Shown: positions 7,011 through 14,821 of the stretch, one piece after another
Layout of the letters: every line of letters begins with the position of its first letter
Numbering within the stretch: position 1 is the stretch's first letter
Assembly (NCBI GenBank): GCA_934747255.1
Contig: CAKVGH010000007.1
Location: forward strand, 1 to 58,080
Length of the DNA: 58,080 nucleotides
Source of the DNA: an uncultured Clostridia bacterium
Lineage (GTDB): Bacteria; Bacillota; Clostridia; Christensenellales; UBA1242
Direction of reading: 5' to 3'
Translations under genes and position numbers: made by a program
Notes under the pieces: model-generated
Database searches by the model: none
Seen by the model: the letters and a program-made list of their open reading frames with translations, nothing else
Told to the model about the DNA's origin: nothing

Positions 7011-7206
7011 GTTATGTTTTTATAACTACTTGCAAGATTTTTTTACCCAATTTTTAGTTATATTTTAATAACTTATTTATAGAAACAATTTTTGAAATAG
7101 TTATATTTTCATAACTAGATTTTTTCTTTGATTTTAATGATTTAGTTATATTTTTATAACCATATTTGTTGATACAAAATTTAAGTAGTTGTTATGGTTT
7201 TATAAC
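7011..7206 (-). repeat. Array of five 16-bp interrupted palindromes, period 43-46 bp
   Basis: Five copies of GTTAT-N6-ATAAC lie at 7011-7026, 7057-7072, 7100-7115, 7145-7160 and 7191-7206. Start-to-start distances are 46, 43, 45 and 46 bp; the intervening 27-30 bp are unrelated AT-rich sequences. On the minus strand the loop is N-AAAA-N with N varying. The array lies wholly between the fakA stop codon and a leftward terminator, so it is probably transcribed as a 3' UTR or small RNA with five hairpins. The stems are conserved while loop edges vary, as expected for selected inverted symmetry. No cas gene is present in the window. Possible roles are protein-binding operators, an RNA decoy or an RNA-protein scaffold; these are inferences. 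Confidence 0.8.
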
Positions 7207-7232
7207 TATTTTACTGCGAAAATTAAGTCGTT

Positions 7233-8885
7233 TTATTCCATACTAATAATATAGTAATAAACTGGTTGACCACCAAACATTGCAGAAACTTCACAGTCTG
7301 GATATTTGGTTTGAATTTTTTGAGCAAGAGCATTTGCTTCGTCTTCGGTAGTATTTTCGCCAAAGAAAAGTGAGATAGTAACAATGTCTTCATTGATTTG
7401 TTTGTCAATTAGTTTTACAACTGCATCTTCAACATTTTTACCCTTTGCAACAATGGCTTTATCGTTAAGACCGATAATATCTCCTTGCTTCAAACTAAAC
7501 CCATTAACTTTTGTATCTCTAACCGCATAAGTAACCGAATATGAGTGAACATTTTTTAGTCCGTCCATCATAAGTTCTTCATTTTCGGCTGGTGTTGCTT
7601 CTGGGTTAAATGCTAGGCAAGCAGAAATTCCTTCTGGAATACTTCTAGTTGGAATAACATGTATATTGGTGTTTGTCAAAGCCTTTGCTTGTTCTGCTGC
7701 CAAAATAATATTTTTGTTATTTGGGAAAACAAATACATCTTTTGCACCAACGCTATCAATTGCCTTAACAATATCGTCTGCACTTGGATTCATTGTTTGG
7801 CCACCTTCGATAACTTTGTCAACATTTAAGTCCTTAAATATAGCCGACAAGCCTTCGCCAGCACAAACCGACACCATACCATAAGGTTTTAGTGCCTTTT
7901 CTTTTTCTCTCAATCTCTTCATTGCTCGATTTTGTTCAAGCATATTTTCGATTTTAAGTTTTGTCAACTCTCCAAGTTCTAGGGCATAACCAAGCGCCTT
8001 GTTTGGTTCATTTGTATGAACATGGACTTTTACTAAACTTAAATCGCCAACGCAAATTACACTATCACCGATTTCCATAAGTCTTTCTCTCAACTTATCA
8101 ATATCGGCTTCTGTGGTCTTCTTTTTCATTTCAATTACAAAATATTCAGTACAATAAGCAAATTGAATATCGCCAAGGTCTTGAATATTTGCTGGATTTT
8201 CGCCACCAAAGTCTACATTTAGGTCGCTAGACACTTTATCTTGGTCAAAATTGATTTTTAGAGTTTCATCGCCAATCAAAATTTTGTAAAAACCTGTAAA
8301 GATAATGATTAGTCCCCTACCACCGCTATCAACAACGCCTGCTTTTTTCAAAACTGGCAAAAGTTCTGGGGTTTTTTGCAAAGTATCTTCGCCAACATTG
8401 ATAACTTGTTTTAAGAACTCGTCAATGTCAATGTTCTTTTTTGCAAACTTTGTAGCACTTTCTGCCATCATACGAATAACAGTTAAAATTGTACCTTCTT
8501 TTGGCTTTGTAACTGCTTTGTATGCTACTTCTGCACCAACATTCAATGCACGAGCAAAAGTTTTAACATTTATTTCTGTTTTTTCTTCCTTAAAAACTGA
8601 TGCAAGTCCTTTCAAAATTTGTGAAAGAATAACACCAGAATTTCCTCTTGCACCACGAAGCGCGCCTTTACTAAACGCTTCACTTAATTCATCTATATTA
8701 TTATTTGATACATTACTAATTTCTGTAACGACAGCATTCATCGTCATACTCATATTTGTACCAGTATCGCCATCGGGCACTGGGAATACATTTAATGAGT
8801 CTACATAACTCTTATTTTCATCTAACAAAGTTGCTCCACCAACAAGCATCTTTCTTAGAGTTGTTCCATTTATAGTTTTTTTCAT
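7233..8885 (-). CDS. fakA: Fatty acid kinase A-like DAK2-domain protein (YloV)
   Basis: A 550-residue protein with the full FakA/YloV layout. The N-terminal DhaL-like ATP-binding domain has VFPVPDGDTGTNMS (DGDTGTNM at residues 38-45) and GALRGARGNSGVILSQ; a middle domain follows, with VDSGGRGL at the junction, and the C-terminal part is DegV-like (residues about 330-550). FakA phosphorylates fatty acids that are held by a FakB (DegV) partner, feeding exogenous fatty acids into phospholipid synthesis. It follows the Asp23-family gene by 48 nt, the yloU-yloV order of Bacillus. A DegV protein at 37718-38560 is a candidate partner. The start ATG has AAGGATGG upstream. The palindrome array begins 27 nt after its stop. 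Confidence 0.92.
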   Translation of the reverse strand: MKKTINGTTLRKMLVGGATLLDENKSYVDSLNVFPVPDGDTGTNMSMTMNAVVTEISNVSNNNIDELSEAFSKGALRGARGNSGVILSQILKGLASVFKEEKTEINVKTFARALNVGAEVAYKAVTKPKEGTILTVIRMMAESATKFAKKNIDIDEFLKQVINVGEDTLQKTPELLPVLKKAGVVDSGGRGLIIIFTGFYKILIGDETLKINFDQDKVSSDLNVDFGGENPANIQDLGDIQFAYCTEYFVIEMKKKTTEADIDKLRERLMEIGDSVICVGDLSLVKVHVHTNEPNKALGYALELGELTKLKIENMLEQNRAMKRLREKEKALKPYGMVSVCAGEGLSAIFKDLNVDKVIEGGQTMNPSADDIVKAIDSVGAKDVFVFPNNKNIILAAEQAKALTNTNIHVIPTRSIPEGISACLAFNPEATPAENEELMMDGLKNVHSYSVTYAVRDTKVNGFSLKQGDIIGLNDKAIVAKGKNVEDAVVKLIDKQINEDIVTISLFFGENTTEDEANALAQKIQTKYPDCEVSAMFGGQPVYYYIISME

Positions 8886-8933
8886 AAGAAAAAAATTCCA
8901 TCCTTATATTATTATATTGAAAAATAAAAAAGC

Positions 8934-9284
8934 CTAGACCCTAATACCCAAAACATTGACATTAACGCTGTCTACAATCATTCCTGTAAATTCTTCAACA
9001 GTATATTTTACAGTGCGCTTCAAACTTTCTGCTACTGCAATAATACTAACTCCGTATTTCAAAACAACATATAGGTCAATATAAATTTTGTTATCAACAG
9101 TCAAGACTTTTACGCCTTTATTATAATTTTGCTTTTTGAAAAGCATAGCAAAATTGTCGGAAAGTTTTTTTGCAACTAAATCGACAATACCATAACAGTC
9201 CAAAGCAGCGTGTCCAGCAACGATAGCAATCGCTTCATCACTAATACTGATTTTGCCATAAACATTCGCAGTATTAACAGACAT
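8934..9284 (-). CDS. yloU: Asp23/Gls24 family envelope-stress protein (YloU)
   Basis: A 116-residue protein: YGKISISDEAIAIVAGHAALDCYGIVDL at the start and YIDLYVVLKYGVSIIAVAESLKRTVKYTVEEFTG, ending VDSVNVNVLGIRV. This is the standard Asp23 fold sequence. Members are membrane-associated alkaline-shock or envelope proteins; YloU is the partner gene of yloV/fakA. A strong GGAGG precedes the ATG and a promoter TTGCAA-17-TAGAAT lies at 9317-9345. It is divergent from rpmB, as in Bacillus. Confidence 0.9.
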   Translation of the reverse strand: MSVNTANVYGKISISDEAIAIVAGHAALDCYGIVDLVAKKLSDNFAMLFKKQNYNKGVKVLTVDNKIYIDLYVVLKYGVSIIAVAESLKRTVKYTVEEFTGMIVDSVNVNVLGIRV

Positions 9285-9316
9285 AAAAAACCTCCAAAAA
9301 TATATTTTGCATTTTT

Positions 9317-9345
9317 ATTCTACTACAATTAAAAAAAAATTGCAA
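9317..9345 (-). promoter_or_regulatory. Promoter of yloU-fakA
   Basis: On the minus strand TTGCAA (9345-9340), 17-nt spacer, TAGAAT (9322-9317), about 30 nt before the yloU ATG. Confidence 0.65.
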
Positions 9346-9465
9346 TACTTTTAGCCCTTTTTGTCTTGTAATCTTTTTAAGTAAACTACTTTTAGTGTGG
9401 TTTTGATTTTATTATTTACATTTTTTGCCAAAATATATATTCCAAAATTTAATTCAAAAAAATGC

Positions 9466-9494
9466 TTGATTTTTATAATTATAAATGATAAAAT
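9466..9494 (+). promoter_or_regulatory. Promoter of rpmB
   Basis: TTGATT (9466-9471), 17-nt spacer, TAAAAT (9489-9494), followed by a short leader with AGGAGG before the rpmB ATG. Confidence 0.65.
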
Positions 9495-9536
9495 ATACAA
9501 GTTAATGAATTATAACTATTTTTAGGAGGAATATAT

Positions 9537-9719
9537 ATGTCAAGAGTTTGCAGTATTTGCGGAAAGGGTAAAATGGCAGGACACCAAGTTAGTCACTCAA
9601 ACATTAAAACTAACAAACAATGGGCTCCAAACATTCAAAAAGTTAGAGTTGAAATTGATGGTAAAGAACAAAACACTTATGTTTGCACAAGATGTCTTAA
9701 AACCTCAAAAAAAGCATAA
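9537..9719 (+). CDS. rpmB: 50S ribosomal protein L28
   Basis: A 60-residue L28 starting SRVCSICGKGKMAGHQVSHS, with CxxC pairs at Cys5/Cys8 and Cys50/Cys53, so it is the zinc-binding C+ form. L28 is a structural component of the large ribosomal subunit. TAGGAGGAATAT precedes the ATG. The gene sits between divergent yloU and the downstream spoVM peptide gene; in B. subtilis rpmB also lies between spoVM and yloU. A terminator follows 3 nt after the stop. Confidence 0.97.
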   Translation: MSRVCSICGKGKMAGHQVSHSNIKTNKQWAPNIQKVRVEIDGKEQNTYVCTRCLKTSKKA

Positions 9720-9721
9720 TC

Positions 9722-9750
9722 AAACCGCTATTTTAAGCGGTTTTTTTATT
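9722..9750 (+). terminator. Terminator of rpmB
   Basis: AACCGCT / AGCGGTT hairpin followed by TTTTTTT. Confidence 0.85.
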
Positions 9751-9981
9751 CCCGCCGTTTTTAGCATTTTTATGCTACTTTTTTATTTTAATTATAACTT
9801 TTATATTTTAATAAATTCACTTATTATAATTTCTAATACTTACTAAAATATTGAACAAAATTTTAATTACATTGTAGATTTACTATTTTATTAAATTTGC
9901 TTTGTTTAATGAATTGCACAATAAAACAATTTTGGCTTATTTTTCATATACTTTTATAAATACCAAAAGGAGTTTTTGTCT

Positions 9982-10059
9982 ATGAAAATAATTTGCATTA
10001 AAGCACCAAAATTTTTAGTACCATTATTAAAACTGATTTTTAGAAAACAGTTACAGTAA
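9982..10059 (+). CDS. spoVM: SpoVM-like sporulation peptide (25 residues)
   Basis: A short ORF begins MKIICIKAPKFL. B. subtilis SpoVM begins MKFYTIKLPKFL and has 26 residues: eight of the first twelve positions agree, including Pro9, the residue known to be important for membrane-curvature sensing. The rest (VPLLKLIF then RKQLQ) forms an amphipathic helix with a basic end, as in SpoVM. GGAG lies 9 nt before the ATG. SpoVM sits on the forespore outer membrane and recruits SpoIVA to build the spore coat. The gene lies beside rpmB and yloU, its conserved neighbours. A CATATACT box at 9945-9952 could be a mother-cell (sigma-E type) -10; no clear -35 is seen. It is far below usual gene-caller length limits. 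Confidence 0.85.
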   Translation: MKIICIKAPKFLVPLLKLIFRKQLQ

Positions 10060-10096
10060 TACTGCATACATAATTTACACCAAATTGGCACAAAAA

Positions 10097-10145
10097 AATC
10101 GCTACACAGTGATGTTTTTTCATTCACTATTTTAGCGATTTTTTA
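10097..10145. terminator. Bidirectional terminator between spoVM and pilin-like gene
   Basis: AAATCGCTA ... TAGCGATTTTTT with an inner ACAGTGA/TTCACT pairing; A and T runs on both sides let it serve both strands. Confidence 0.75.
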
Positions 10146-10149
10146 CTAA

Positions 10150-10944
10150 TTATTTTCCTAACTTAAAGAAGTTTGAATCTGTTCCAAACCAAGTCAATGA
10201 GTTGGAAGCGAATATCTTGAATAATAAAATGAGTGCAATACCAACTGCGATAGCAATCACTGTGTAAACCACTCTCTTTTTTGCTTCTTCTCGTTGTTCA
10301 GCATTGTTTGCTCTTGCCATTTTAATACCGAGATAAATTGCAAAGATAACGCCAATAGAACAAGTTACGATAATGATTGGAACTAAAATATTATTCAACA
10401 CTGCGTTAAACTTCATCAAAACTTCGGTAGTCTTTTTTGCTCCTGCTAGTTGCGTTGAGTTTTCAAAAATTCTATAAGAAATTTCTAGTGTATAAGAAAC
10501 ATTCTCATCGGCTGGATAGAAAGTTAATTTTAACTTTGAAATACCAACTGTTTCGGTTGAAAAGTTTTCGATTGTAATTCTATCAACACTTGAATCTGTT
10601 GAACTGTTTGCATAGTTTAGTGCAGATTGTTTTATGTCAACTTCTCTTGACTCTCTTCCACTTGTTCCAGCGTAGTAATAATTTAACACACCACCTGTAA
10701 GTTCTGGCATTATTTTTGTTGTTGCTCCATTAAACTCAATTTGGTCATCTTTAACATAACTTAAAACAAAAGGTGTTTGAAGATTTATTCCATAACTACC
10801 ACTTGATGAACCAGTTTGTTCGGGAGTTGGTGCTGCAAAGACTGAGCCACTTGTTAGCGATGAAATTACTGCCGTCAACACCATTAACAAACAAAGTACA
10901 ATGGTAGATAAGATTTTTAGTTTAGAAGTATTTGATTTATTCAT
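10150..10944 (-). CDS. Secreted protein with C-terminal VirB2-like pilin domain
   Basis: This 264-residue protein has an N-terminal signal peptide (LKILSTIVLCLLMVLTAVIS, cleavage likely near VFA-AP at about residue 38), a Ser/Thr-rich extracytoplasmic domain with no recognised fold, and a C-terminal helical hairpin: a hydrophobic helix (VPIIIVTCSIGVIFAIYLGI), a charged loop RANNAEQREEAKKRV and a second hydrophobic helix (VYTVIAIAVGIALILLFKI). This hairpin is typical of TrbC/VirB2-type pilins of type IV secretion and of pilin-like conjugal proteins. The loop is almost identical to that of the neighbour at 11238-11660, so they are paralogues. It has its own consensus promoter and AGGAGAG site. 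No other secretion-system gene is in the window. The fusion to a large outer domain is unusual. Confidence 0.7.
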   Translation of the reverse strand: MNKSNTSKLKILSTIVLCLLMVLTAVISSLTSGSVFAAPTPEQTGSSSGSYGINLQTPFVLSYVKDDQIEFNGATTKIMPELTGGVLNYYYAGTSGRESREVDIKQSALNYANSSTDSSVDRITIENFSTETVGISKLKLTFYPADENVSYTLEISYRIFENSTQLAGAKKTTEVLMKFNAVLNNILVPIIIVTCSIGVIFAIYLGIKMARANNAEQREEAKKRVVYTVIAIAVGIALILLFKIFASNSLTWFGTDSNFFKLGK

Positions 10945-10972
10945 AAAATCTCTCCTATTTAATTATAGCAAT

Positions 10973-11001
10973 ATTATATTATTTTTAATAATTATTGTCA
11001 A
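10973..11001 (-). promoter_or_regulatory. Consensus promoter of pilin-like gene 10150-10944
   Basis: On the minus strand TTGACA (11001-10996), 17-nt spacer, TATAAT (10978-10973): a perfect sigma-A consensus, suggesting high expression. Confidence 0.8.
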
Positions 11002-11191
11002 TATCATTTTTGTAAAAATGTTTTTTAGTTTTTTAATAAAAAATTTCAATAGACTATTAAAACTCATTCTCACATTTGTTATGACTAATATTTGCGTATT
11101 CAATATTAAATTTGCATTTATTCTTATTCAAAAGAAAATCTAATTTTATACTAAAATTTTATACTAAAATGGTTTTATAATTATTAGAATA

Positions 11192-11222
11192 AAAAGCTCA
11201 CATAAAACTATGTGAGCTAAAA
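11192..11222. terminator. Terminator downstream of second pilin-like gene
   Basis: AGCTCACAT / ATGTGAGCT hairpin about 15 nt beyond the stop codon of the gene at 11238; the trailing T run on the minus strand is short. Confidence 0.65.
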
Positions 11223-11237
11223 ATTTTGAATTAAATT

Positions 11238-11660
11238 TTATAGACCAATGAAAGCACTAACCCAGTTCCAGCCTTCTGGCAATGTCGAACCTGATTGTAC
11301 CCAACGGTAGTTTCCTGCTCCGTCTGTGATTTGTTTTAATCCCATCCAAGCTGGAATTTTGTCTCTTAATACTAAAAGAACCAACATCAAAGCAACAGCT
11401 ACTCCAATACCAACAACGGTATAAACAACTTTCTTTTTTGCTTCTTCTCTTTCTTCAGCATTGTTTGCTCTTGCCATTCTTGCACCAACAACGATAGCAT
11501 AAACAATACCAATTGCAACTGCAACGCCAATTAAAGCAGCAAGAATACTATTGATGTAACTTACAACAGAATATAATACATCGTTTGTAACCTTATCTGG
11601 ACTTACAGGTTTTGCTTCATCGGCGAGCATACCCATTCCCATTAAAATTCTTTGAAACAT
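11238..11660 (-). CDS. VirB2/TrbC-like pilin-like membrane protein
   Basis: This 140-residue protein has two hydrophobic helices (about residues 36-60 and 76-97) joined by the basic/acidic loop RANNAEEREEAKKKV, the hallmark arrangement of VirB2-type pilins and the pilin-like conjugal family. No classical signal peptide precedes the first helix. A tail of about 40 residues (IPAWMGLKQITDGAGNYRWV and onward) with several Trp residues follows and would lie outside the membrane. TTGGAGGAA precedes the ATG and TTGACA-17-TAAAAT lies upstream. It is a paralogue of the gene at 10150. It lies between rpe and spoVM, breaking a conserved gene order. A role as pilus subunit is an inference; no VirB4, VirD4 or relaxase is visible. 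Confidence 0.7.
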   Translation of the reverse strand: MFQRILMGMGMLADEAKPVSPDKVTNDVLYSVVSYINSILAALIGVAVAIGIVYAIVVGARMARANNAEEREEAKKKVVYTVVGIGVAVALMLVLLVLRDKIPAWMGLKQITDGAGNYRWVQSGSTLPEGWNWVSAFIGL

Positions 11661-11701
11661 AAAATTTCCTCCAAAACTAAAATTTCATTTGTAACACTCT
11701 T

Positions 11702-11730
11702 ATTTTATAATGTTTTAGAGTAGGTGTCAA
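11702..11730 (-). promoter_or_regulatory. Promoter of pilin-like gene 11238-11660
   Basis: TTGACA (11730-11725), 17-nt spacer, TAAAAT (11707-11702) on the minus strand, about 40 nt before the ATG. Confidence 0.75.
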
Positions 11731-11774
11731 ACAATTTTATCTATATTTTTTGAATTAGTAATTTTTTTGTAAAA

Positions 11775-12437
11775 TTATTTTTTCAAATTTTCGATTGCTT
11801 GTTGATAATTAGTCTCATTAAACACATAACTACCGCTAACTAAAATATCTGCACCACTCTTTAATAGTTTACCACAGTTTTGATTATTTATTCCGCCATC
11901 GACTTCAATTAAAAATCTATAGTCTTTTTCTTTGCGAATTTGTGATAAATATTTTACCTTTTGAACTGCTTTTTCATCAAATTTTTGTCCGTATTTTCCA
12001 ATATTAACACTCATTATTAAAATTAAGTCGCAATAAGGCAAAATGCTTTCTATTGCCTTTACATCTGTTGGCAAATCTATTGCCACTCCTGCTAGGCATT
12101 TTTTGTGCTCCTTAATTTGTTTTAGAACCTTTATCAAATGCTCATCAGTATCAAAATACTCTCTATGAACAGTAATAATATTTGCACCCGCCTTTTTGAA
12201 AGATTCGATATGCTTTTGTGGGTATCTAACCATCAAGTGAACATCAAGGGGCAGAGTGTATTTTTCGTTAATCTCTCTAACAACATTATGGTCAAGCAAT
12301 GTGCTTGTTGGAGTAATCGTGCTATCCATTATGTCACAATGCAAAAAATCGGCATACTTTTGAATTTTATTTACATAGTCAAAAATTTGTTTTTCTGCTG
12401 GCAAACTTGACACGCTAACATAAGTAATTTTTTTCAT
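11775..12437 (-). CDS. rpe: Ribulose-phosphate 3-epimerase family protein
   Basis: A 220-residue TIM-barrel protein of the pentose phosphate pathway, interconverting ribulose-5-phosphate and xylulose-5-phosphate. Catalytic and metal residues are in place: LHCDIMD (His33, Asp35), DVHLMV (His66), VDGGIN (Asp179) and a phosphate-binding GADILVSGSYVF. Some motifs are diverged from typical Rpe (GVAIDLPT where GVALNPAT is usual), so a related sugar-phosphate epimerase specificity cannot be ruled out. It lies 32 nt after rlmN, so probably in the same transcript; AAGGAGAAAAA precedes the ATG. In Bacillus rpe lies in the same cluster, a little upstream of spoVM. Confidence 0.88.
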   Translation of the reverse strand: MKKITYVSVSSLPAEKQIFDYVNKIQKYADFLHCDIMDSTITPTSTLLDHNVVREINEKYTLPLDVHLMVRYPQKHIESFKKAGANIITVHREYFDTDEHLIKVLKQIKEHKKCLAGVAIDLPTDVKAIESILPYCDLILIMSVNIGKYGQKFDEKAVQKVKYLSQIRKEKDYRFLIEVDGGINNQNCGKLLKSGADILVSGSYVFNETNYQQAIENLKK

Positions 12438-12469
12438 TTTTTTCTCCTTTTAATTTTGCTTTAATAAAA

Positions 12470-13519
12470 CTAAATTTGCCCGTTATTTTCCAAATATCTT
12501 CGTCTTAACTGACCGCACGCACCATCAATATCTTGTCCCATAGTGCGTCTTAAAGTGCTTGACAAACCAAGTTTTTTTAATTCTTCAACAAACTTTAAGG
12601 CTTCTTCCCTAGTTGTACCTTCTAGCGTTCGTTCTGTTACTTGATTTAGGCAAATAACATTTATATGGCAAGGCAACCCACGAAGCAAATGCCTTAATTC
12701 TAACGCACATTGTTTTGAGTCATTTAAGCCCTTTATCAAAACATATTCAAAGACAATTCTTCGACCAGTTTTGCCAAAGTAGTATCTGCACGCTTCGATT
12801 ATTCTTGTAATAGAATATTTGTTTGCGATAGGCATACTTTGTTTTCTAATTTTATCATTAGATGCGTGCAAACTGATTGTTAAAGTTATTTTTAGTCCGT
12901 CATCGGCGAGTTTGTAAATGTTTGGTACAATTCCGCAAGTAGACAAACTGATATTTCTTTCACTGATATTTAGAGTGTCCTTATCGCTAATTAGTTTGAT
13001 AAACTTTTTGACATTATCATAATTATCAAGTGGCTCTCCGCTACCCATTAAAACAATGTTTGTTATCTTTCGTTTTTCGCCGATTCCACCTTCCAAAAAT
13101 CTGTTAATTTGAACTACTTGACCGACAATTTCACCAGCGGTCAAATTTCTAATTAGTCCACCCAAAGTGCTTGCACAAAACTTACAACCCATTCGGCAAC
13201 CGACTTGGCTAGAAACACAAACTGTATAGCCATACTTATATTTCATAAGCACGCTTTCGATAATATTATTGTCATTGAGTTTGAATAGGAATTTTATAGT
13301 TCCATCTCTGCTAACTTTTTTGTCCAAAATCATACAAGGTTGAGCGCTATATAATTCGGTCAACTTGTTTTTTAACGCAAAACTAATATTAGTCATTTCG
13401 CTAAAACTTTTGCCTAAATATAGATTGGAAAAAATTTGGCTTGCTCTAAATTTTTGTTCGCCAAGATTAGTTACAATTTTTTCAAGTTCTTTTAAGTTGT
13501 AATCAAGTAAATTTTCCAT
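12470..13519 (-). CDS. rlmN: 23S rRNA/tRNA adenine-C2 methyltransferase RlmN
   Basis: A 349-residue radical SAM enzyme that methylates C2 of A2503 in 23S rRNA and of A37 in some tRNAs. The [4Fe-4S] motif CxxxCxxC is at Cys108, Cys112, Cys115 (GCRMGCKFCAS), with VLMGSGEPL and LSLHAS segments typical of the family, and the C-terminal catalytic cysteine in DGACGQL (Cys335). Length matches the family. It follows fmt by about 55 nt on the same strand; rsmB, which usually lies between fmt and rlmN, is absent here. Confidence 0.96.
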   Translation of the reverse strand: MENLLDYNLKELEKIVTNLGEQKFRASQIFSNLYLGKSFSEMTNISFALKNKLTELYSAQPCMILDKKVSRDGTIKFLFKLNDNNIIESVLMKYKYGYTVCVSSQVGCRMGCKFCASTLGGLIRNLTAGEIVGQVVQINRFLEGGIGEKRKITNIVLMGSGEPLDNYDNVKKFIKLISDKDTLNISERNISLSTCGIVPNIYKLADDGLKITLTISLHASNDKIRKQSMPIANKYSITRIIEACRYYFGKTGRRIVFEYVLIKGLNDSKQCALELRHLLRGLPCHINVICLNQVTERTLEGTTREEALKFVEELKKLGLSSTLRRTMGQDIDGACGQLRRRYLENNGQI

Positions 13520-13575
13520 AATTTTATTCCGTTTTTATATTATTTTTGTTTACCAAAAATTTAATACATATATTT

Positions 13576-14559
13576 TTAATACAAAATATCTTCTATTTTT
13601 ATTTTATTTCCATTCGCCATTTGCTTGCCGTCAAGAATTTTTCCGCCTTCTAGTTGCAACAAATCAAGCCTTAAAACTGATTGGTAGCACTTTACAAAAA
13701 TTCCTTTTTTGCTACTAACAAATAGCACTTGACCTGCGGGAGCAACTTCCATTTTGGCTCTTTCCAAAGGCTCTTGTGATATGATAAATTGAGAAAAATA
13801 CTCACTAGGTTGCATTGCGTAGGCTTTGTAGATTTTTAGCATCACGCCGTTATGAAAAGTATAGGCAACTGGCCACGATTCTAGCCCACGAACAAAATTT
13901 TCTACCTTTATTGCTGGTTGACCAAAATCTATTCTGGCTTGCTCTTTTTTTAGCATTGTACATTTAGTGGCTTTTGATTCATCTTGTGGAACAAATACTG
14001 CTGTTTTGTTTTCGATTTCGTCAAGAGATTTTATTAGCAAATCAGCACCCATTAAACTTATTTTTTCCATAAGGCTATCAACGGTATCTTTTCTGTCGAT
14101 TTCAAATTCTTGCGTATGCAAAATTGGACCATCGTCCATACCGATTTGGGTTTTCAAAATAGTTACACCGAGTGTTTTTTCGCCGTTAATTAAACTCCAT
14201 TGAATTGGCGAACTTCCCCTATATCGTGGCAACACCGAGCCGTGAACATTTATTACGCCGTTTGGTGTAATGTCCAAAACATCTTGACTCAACATTTGAC
14301 CATACGCTGCTGTCACCATAACATCAGCATTGAGTTGTTTTAGTGGTTCAACACCTTCCAATCTAATCTTTGCAAACTGAAAAACTGGAATATTATATTT
14401 TTGTGCTAATAATTTTGTTGGTGGTGCTTCCAAAATCTGCTTTCGTCCAACGAGTTTGTCTGGCTGGCAGACTACCCCTACAACTTGATGTCTACTATCA
14501 ATTAGTTTTTGCAAAACATTTTCCGCAAAATGTGGTGTACCTAAAAATATTATTTTCAT
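13576..14559 (-). CDS. fmt: Methionyl-tRNA formyltransferase
   Basis: A 327-residue enzyme that formylates initiator Met-tRNA with 10-formyl-tetrahydrofolate. Catalytic Asn104, His106 (GVINVHGSVLPRYRG) and Asp143 (GMDDGPI) are present, and the C-terminal tRNA-binding domain (about residues 205-327) is complete. Length is close to the usual 310-315. It follows def in the conserved order def-fmt, though 262 nt separate the two genes and a terminator lies in between. Confidence 0.97.
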   Translation of the reverse strand: MKIIFLGTPHFAENVLQKLIDSRHQVVGVVCQPDKLVGRKQILEAPPTKLLAQKYNIPVFQFAKIRLEGVEPLKQLNADVMVTAAYGQMLSQDVLDITPNGVINVHGSVLPRYRGSSPIQWSLINGEKTLGVTILKTQIGMDDGPILHTQEFEIDRKDTVDSLMEKISLMGADLLIKSLDEIENKTAVFVPQDESKATKCTMLKKEQARIDFGQPAIKVENFVRGLESWPVAYTFHNGVMLKIYKAYAMQPSEYFSQFIISQEPLERAKMEVAPAGQVLFVSSKKGIFVKCYQSVLRLDLLQLEGGKILDGKQMANGNKIKIEDILY

Positions 14560-14702
14560 TTTTACTCCTATACAATTTTAGTATACCAAAAAAAGCCATA
14601 AAAGTTAAATACTTTTAAGCACATTTTTTTAGCGTAATTTAACAAATAATTTTGGCGATATTTTCATTATTTTTTACATAAAATTTAGACGCAAATTTGC
14701 AA

Positions 14703-14732
14703 TAAAAAAACTAGCCAAAAGACTAGTTTTAA
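14703..14732 (-). terminator. Terminator between def and fmt
   Basis: AAAACTAG / CTAGTTTTT hairpin with a T run on the minus strand, after the def stop codon; fmt may need its own promoter. Confidence 0.65.
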
Positions 14733-14821
14733 GTACGCAAATAATCATTATAAAATTTGCTTTTTTTCGTTTAGCAAAGTCATTTTATGATCTATCACAA
14801 ACTTGATTAAAAGAGTTGAGA

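Noticed and set aside
7011..7206. CRISPR array reading of the palindrome repeats
   Set aside because: The repeats are only 16 bp, the central bases vary between copies, and no cas gene or leader is present in the window.
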